DNA of 7,468 nt from Phycisphaerales bacterium (GTDB lineage Bacteria; Planctomycetota; Phycisphaerae; Tepidisphaerales; Tepidisphaeraceae): NCBI GenBank assembly GCA_003153655.1, contig PMAK01000114.1, positions 45,473 through 52,940 of the forward strand. Direction: 5' to 3'. The translations under genes and the position numbers were made by a program. Numbering within the stretch: the stretch's first letter is position 1; each line of letters starts with the position of its first letter. The notes beneath the pieces are model-generated. The model was not told the origin of the DNA, made no database searches, and was given only the letters and a program-made list of their open reading frames with translations. Positions 5,106-7,468 of this stretch are shown here, piece after piece.

Positions 5106-6950
5106 CTACCGGACACCCACTAATGTTGCCTCCACATCGCGACCCGGTTGAATCTGATCAATTCGCACATCCATCAGAATCGGCATTGCGACCGGCGATG
5201 TCGGCACGCCGCTTTCGAGGCGTGCGCGTGCGTCGGCGGATACCGTCAGCATCACGCAATCATTATCCTGATCGAAAACGGCGCACTTTTTTTGATCAAT
5301 CAGTGGCGAGCGGCAACTGATGGGGATTGTTACCACCTTCCCCGCCGCGGCGTTTTTCAAGGCTTTGGCGAGAGTGGGGCGGTCGGGATCTGTCATTGTC
5401 CGCGTGTGCTCAAGCGAACGCACGAAATCGACCGATTGAATCGATCCGCCTGATTCGAGACCCAGCATGGAACGCATCGCATCCAAATCCGCGATCGGTT
5501 TGTCCGCCCAATAGGCGAGCGGCCCATCGGGCGGGAGATCGAAGAAATCCTGATCCATTTTGATTTCCCAATCGGCGGCGGATTTGTTGGTCCAGTTGCC
5601 CAGGCCGGTGCCGATGGCGCCTTTGCGCCATTCCTTGAATCGGTTGCCGGTGATGGTGATATCCTGCAAGTGATAATTATCGCGGTCGGGCATGTTGCGG
5701 AGTTCGATGCCGTAACCGTTATCGGCAAGGGCGTTGCCGGTGACGGTGATGTGGGCGCTCTCGGCCAGGGTGATGCCGCCGCCGGTGTTGCTGTAGCAGA
5801 TATTGTTGGAGACTACGCCGGGTCCGGGGTTTATTTCGAGATATATTCCGCAGCCCTGGCGGTCGTCGTCGAGGCCGTGGTTGCCGTAGAAGATTGAATC
5901 GGTGATGGAGTAGTTGAGGTTGTCGGTGTCGAGCCAGAGTCCTGGGCCGGTGTTTTCGTAGCTCAGGTGGCGGAGGATGCGGAGGTGGTTGGAGCGGTAG
6001 AATTTTCCGCCGCCGCCTTCCCAATCGGGGGGGAAACCTTTCCAGTTGTTGCCGTGGACGATGCAGTCTTGAATGGTGTTGTTGTTTCCGCCGCCGCTGA
6101 GGCCGCAGAAACCGTTGTATTGGAGGGTGCAGTGATCGACGAGGATGTTGTCGCCGTCGAGGCTCATTCCGCCGGCGTTGTTGTATTCGACGGTGCAGTT
6201 GTGTGCTTCCCAGCCGGTGCCGAGGATCACGCCGCCGCGTTGGGCGAAGTTGGCGGCGTTTTGGAAGACGAGATCGCGGAGGGTGATATATCTGGCATCG
6301 GCGACAATCCCATCTTTTTCCGCCGGGCCGAAGAGATTTGATCGAACGCTTCCTTCGATTTGTGACGCTCGCGGATCAAGTCCGCCTGGCAGCCAGACGG
6401 TCAGGGTGTGATATTGCCAATCGACGAAGAAGGCGCCGGCGGCGAGGTCATCGGATTTCATGACTTGCCGAAGCGGGTGGGATTCCCAGAGAACCTGCTC
6501 GGCGCAGCCGATGGGAGCGGCTGCGCCGTGGTTGCGAATGGGCGCGCCGTCGGGGGTGTGATCGATGATGAAATCGTAGGGCCAATCGGTGATGTATTGG
6601 CCTGGATGGTCCGGGACGTCCGTCCAAACCGTCAGAGGCTCCGCGCCGGTGATAATGGCGGTTCCGGGTTTCTCGGCGGCGAAGGTGATGGGCTTATTGG
6701 ATTCGCCTGAATGGGCGAAGCTGACGGATTCGCGGTAGATGCCGGGGGCGATGAGAACTTTGTCGCCGGGCCGGGTCCATCTGGCTGCGCGGGAGATGGT
6801 TTGGAATGGGTGGGCGGCATCGCCGGTGGCGGAGTCGTCGCCGGTGAGGCTGACGTGATAGACATCGGCGGAGGCGATCTTCGCAGTTAGGCAAAGAGCG
6901 AAGGCCATCACGATTACAAGTTGCGGAAGCCAAGATCGCATGAGGTTCAT
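5106..6950 (-). CDS. Exported right-handed parallel beta-helix protein (possible polysaccharide lyase or binding protein)
   Basis: A 614-residue exported protein. Signal peptide: MNLMRSW, hydrophobic core LPQLVIVMAFALCLTA, likely cleavage after IASA (28). Residues 30-105 match the DUF1565-like cap of many beta-helix enzymes: YHVSLTGDDSATGD, HPFQTISRAARWTRPGDKVLI, APGIYRE, and PITFAAEKPGTAIITG. About 106-215 is an insert or lid. Rungs of a right-handed helix run about 216-440, with repeated turns such as NCTVEYNNAGGMSL, VDHCTLQYNGFCGL, QDCIVHGNNWKG, and ITVTGNALADNGYGIEL. WEGGGGKF (310-317), GLWLDTDN (337-344) and GIYLEIN (368-374) put W, D and E residues on successive rungs, a plausible sugar or calcium site. 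Residues about 480-614 form a separate C-terminal region that I cannot name. No anchor, dockerin or sorting signal is visible. ATG at 6950 and ATG at 6941 are both possible; neither has a ribosome binding site. Specific enzyme family not assigned. Confidence 0.88.
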   Translation of the reverse strand: MNLMRSWLPQLVIVMAFALCLTAKIASADVYHVSLTGDDSATGDAAHPFQTISRAARWTRPGDKVLIAPGIYRESVSFAHSGESNKPITFAAEKPGTAIITGAEPLTVWTDVPDHPGQYITDWPYDFIIDHTPDGAPIRNHGAAAPIGCAEQVLWESHPLRQVMKSDDLAAGAFFVDWQYHTLTVWLPGGLDPRASQIEGSVRSNLFGPAEKDGIVADARYITLRDLVFQNAANFAQRGGVILGTGWEAHNCTVEYNNAGGMSLDGDNILVDHCTLQYNGFCGLSGGGNNNTIQDCIVHGNNWKGFPPDWEGGGGKFYRSNHLRILRHLSYENTGPGLWLDTDNLNYSITDSIFYGNHGLDDDRQGCGIYLEINPGPGVVSNNICYSNTGGGITLAESAHITVTGNALADNGYGIELRNMPDRDNYHLQDITITGNRFKEWRKGAIGTGLGNWTNKSAADWEIKMDQDFFDLPPDGPLAYWADKPIADLDAMRSMLGLESGGSIQSVDFVRSLEHTRTMTDPDRPTLAKALKNAAAGKVVTIPISCRSPLIDQKKCAVFDQDNDCVMLTVSADARARLESGVPTSPVAMPILMDVRIDQIQPGRDVEATLVGVR

Positions 6951-7026
6951 TTAGGTTCTGGAAAAGATAACAGAGCTTCGGCTGCGACGTCGAGATTGGC
7001 GTTATTACCTTGGTGCATTATCGCGG

Positions 7027-7054
7027 TATGGGGATCATCCGGGTTTTATGGGGA
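7027..7054. repeat. 8-bp direct repeat TATGGGGA, two copies 20 bp apart
   Basis: TATGGGGA occurs at 7027-7034 and again at 7047-7054. The spacing is exactly 20 bp, about two turns of DNA, placing both copies on one face of the helix. It lies 77-104 bp upstream of the beta-helix start codon and could be an activator or repressor site. A chance origin is quite possible for an 8-mer in a G-rich stretch. Confidence 0.4.
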
Positions 7055-7093
7055 GTAAAAAAAGTCGCATTGTGCCCCAGAATGTCCCACCCA

Positions 7094-7112
7094 GGGGGAG
7101 GGGGGGGAGGGG
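7094..7112 (+). other. G-rich tract with G-quadruplex potential
   Basis: The plus strand reads G5-A-G8-A-G4. The eight-G run can supply two tracts, giving four runs of three or more G with short loops, the pattern of a stable G-quadruplex. The tract is about 145 bp upstream of the beta-helix gene, with the G-rich strand being that gene's template strand. TCGC-TTC-GCGA, a small 4-bp hairpin, follows directly at 7113-7123. Confidence 0.6.
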
Positions 7113-7468
7113 TCGCTTCGCGAAAATGATGAGACGGTGGAAACCTGGGCAAAGGAGTAATGGAATTCGCGTTGAAGATATAGTGGCCATTGGGATGTTT
7201 CCATGGAGGATGCGCCAGCCGAACGCCACGCTTTGGAGCTGCGCGGAGTGGACGAATTAGTGGGCATGCATTTGATTCCTCAGGCCAAACTATTACCTAA
7301 CATTCGTCTTGAATGCAAGAACAAAATCTTGAGTTTTCTTTGACTCTATTGGAAGGTGATTGGGGAGGAGATTCGCACAGTATACCGTGGATTATGGCCC
7401 ACGTTCATGCACTATTTCGTGGATCACGCGGAAGCCTGCGTCAGGGATAATACGGATTCCACTTGAAT

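Larger units (their letters stand above)
6951..7468. other. Stretch without a convincing gene, 518 bp
   Basis: No frame here has convincing protein character. The part next to the beta-helix gene (6951-7065) should hold its promoter; I found only partial -10-like matches and no paired -35. The middle (7047-7130) holds an A7 run and a strongly G-rich tract. The right part (7261-7360) is richer in A and T. The three longest frames here (7048-7260 plus, 7046-7267 minus, 7035-7229 minus) overlap each other and all read through the G tract as low-complexity Arg/Gly or Ser/Pro sequence. A 46-codon plus-strand frame (7203-7343) is described as a finding. No tRNA, rRNA or terminator was recognised. 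Confidence 0.6.

Noticed and set aside
5967..6341. A 124-codon plus-strand frame rich in Val, Ala and Glu
   Set aside because: It is the codon-aligned antisense of the beta-helix rungs, so its repetitive composition follows from the Asn/Gly/Thr-rich sense repeats.
7046..7267. Frames of about 64 to 73 codons on both strands at the right end
   Set aside because: They overlap one another and run through the G-rich tract as low-complexity Arg/Gly or Ser/Pro protein; no start signals.
1..7468. CRISPR array, tRNA, rRNA, insertion sequence ends or toxin-antitoxin pair
   Set aside because: No regularly spaced repeats, no cloverleaf-like sequence, no transposase motifs with terminal repeats, and no paired small toxin/antitoxin frames were seen on either strand.

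Overview
The window looks like chromosomal DNA from a GC-rich, Gram-negative-type environmental bacterium, most likely a planctomycete. This is an inference from style, not from a marker gene. The exported proteins have a short signal peptide followed by a Thr/Pro-rich linker (residues DEPTTRP in the TIM-barrel protein). Most genes lack a clear Shine-Dalgarno. The gene types (exported xylose-isomerase-like TIM barrel, large exported beta-helix protein, heme-sensing histidine kinase) are ones I associate with that phylum. No rRNA, tRNA, CRISPR array, transposase or phage gene is visible.

Layout. (1) Left block, minus strand, 1-1701: comB (2-phosphosulfolactate phosphatase family) is followed, with a 4-bp ATGA overlap, by an exported TIM-barrel protein. 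After 38 bp comes the first 39 codons of a gene that runs off the left edge. These three are probably one operon. (2) An 87-bp divergent intergenic region (1702-1788) separates comB from the right-going pair. (3) Plus strand, 1789-4866: an alkaline-phosphatase-superfamily (NPP-like) protein with a perfect ribosome binding site, then 60 bp later a membrane histidine kinase with a periplasmic heme-c sensor domain (CLQCH). No response regulator is present. (4) Minus strand, 4887-6950: a 614-residue exported right-handed beta-helix protein, a weak hairpin followed by a strong T-tract, and a 51-residue two-helix membrane protein that ends only 20 bp from the end of the kinase. (5) 6951-7468 has no convincing gene. 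It holds an 8-bp direct repeat with 20-bp periodicity, an A7 run, a G5-A-G8-A-G4 tract able to form a G-quadruplex, and an AT-richer tail.

How the parts may work together. comB and the TIM-barrel gene are translationally coupled although one product is cytoplasmic and the other carries a signal peptide. The NPP-like protein and the heme kinase are probably co-transcribed, so the kinase may report redox state or ligand gas at the membrane to an unlinked regulator. The beta-helix protein is likely a polysaccharide-binding or polysaccharide-cleaving exported protein. No single pathway joins all the genes. I see no clearly new multi-gene system. The best leads are two enzyme-like proteins whose expected metal ligands are replaced, the small membrane protein, and the G-rich element at the right.
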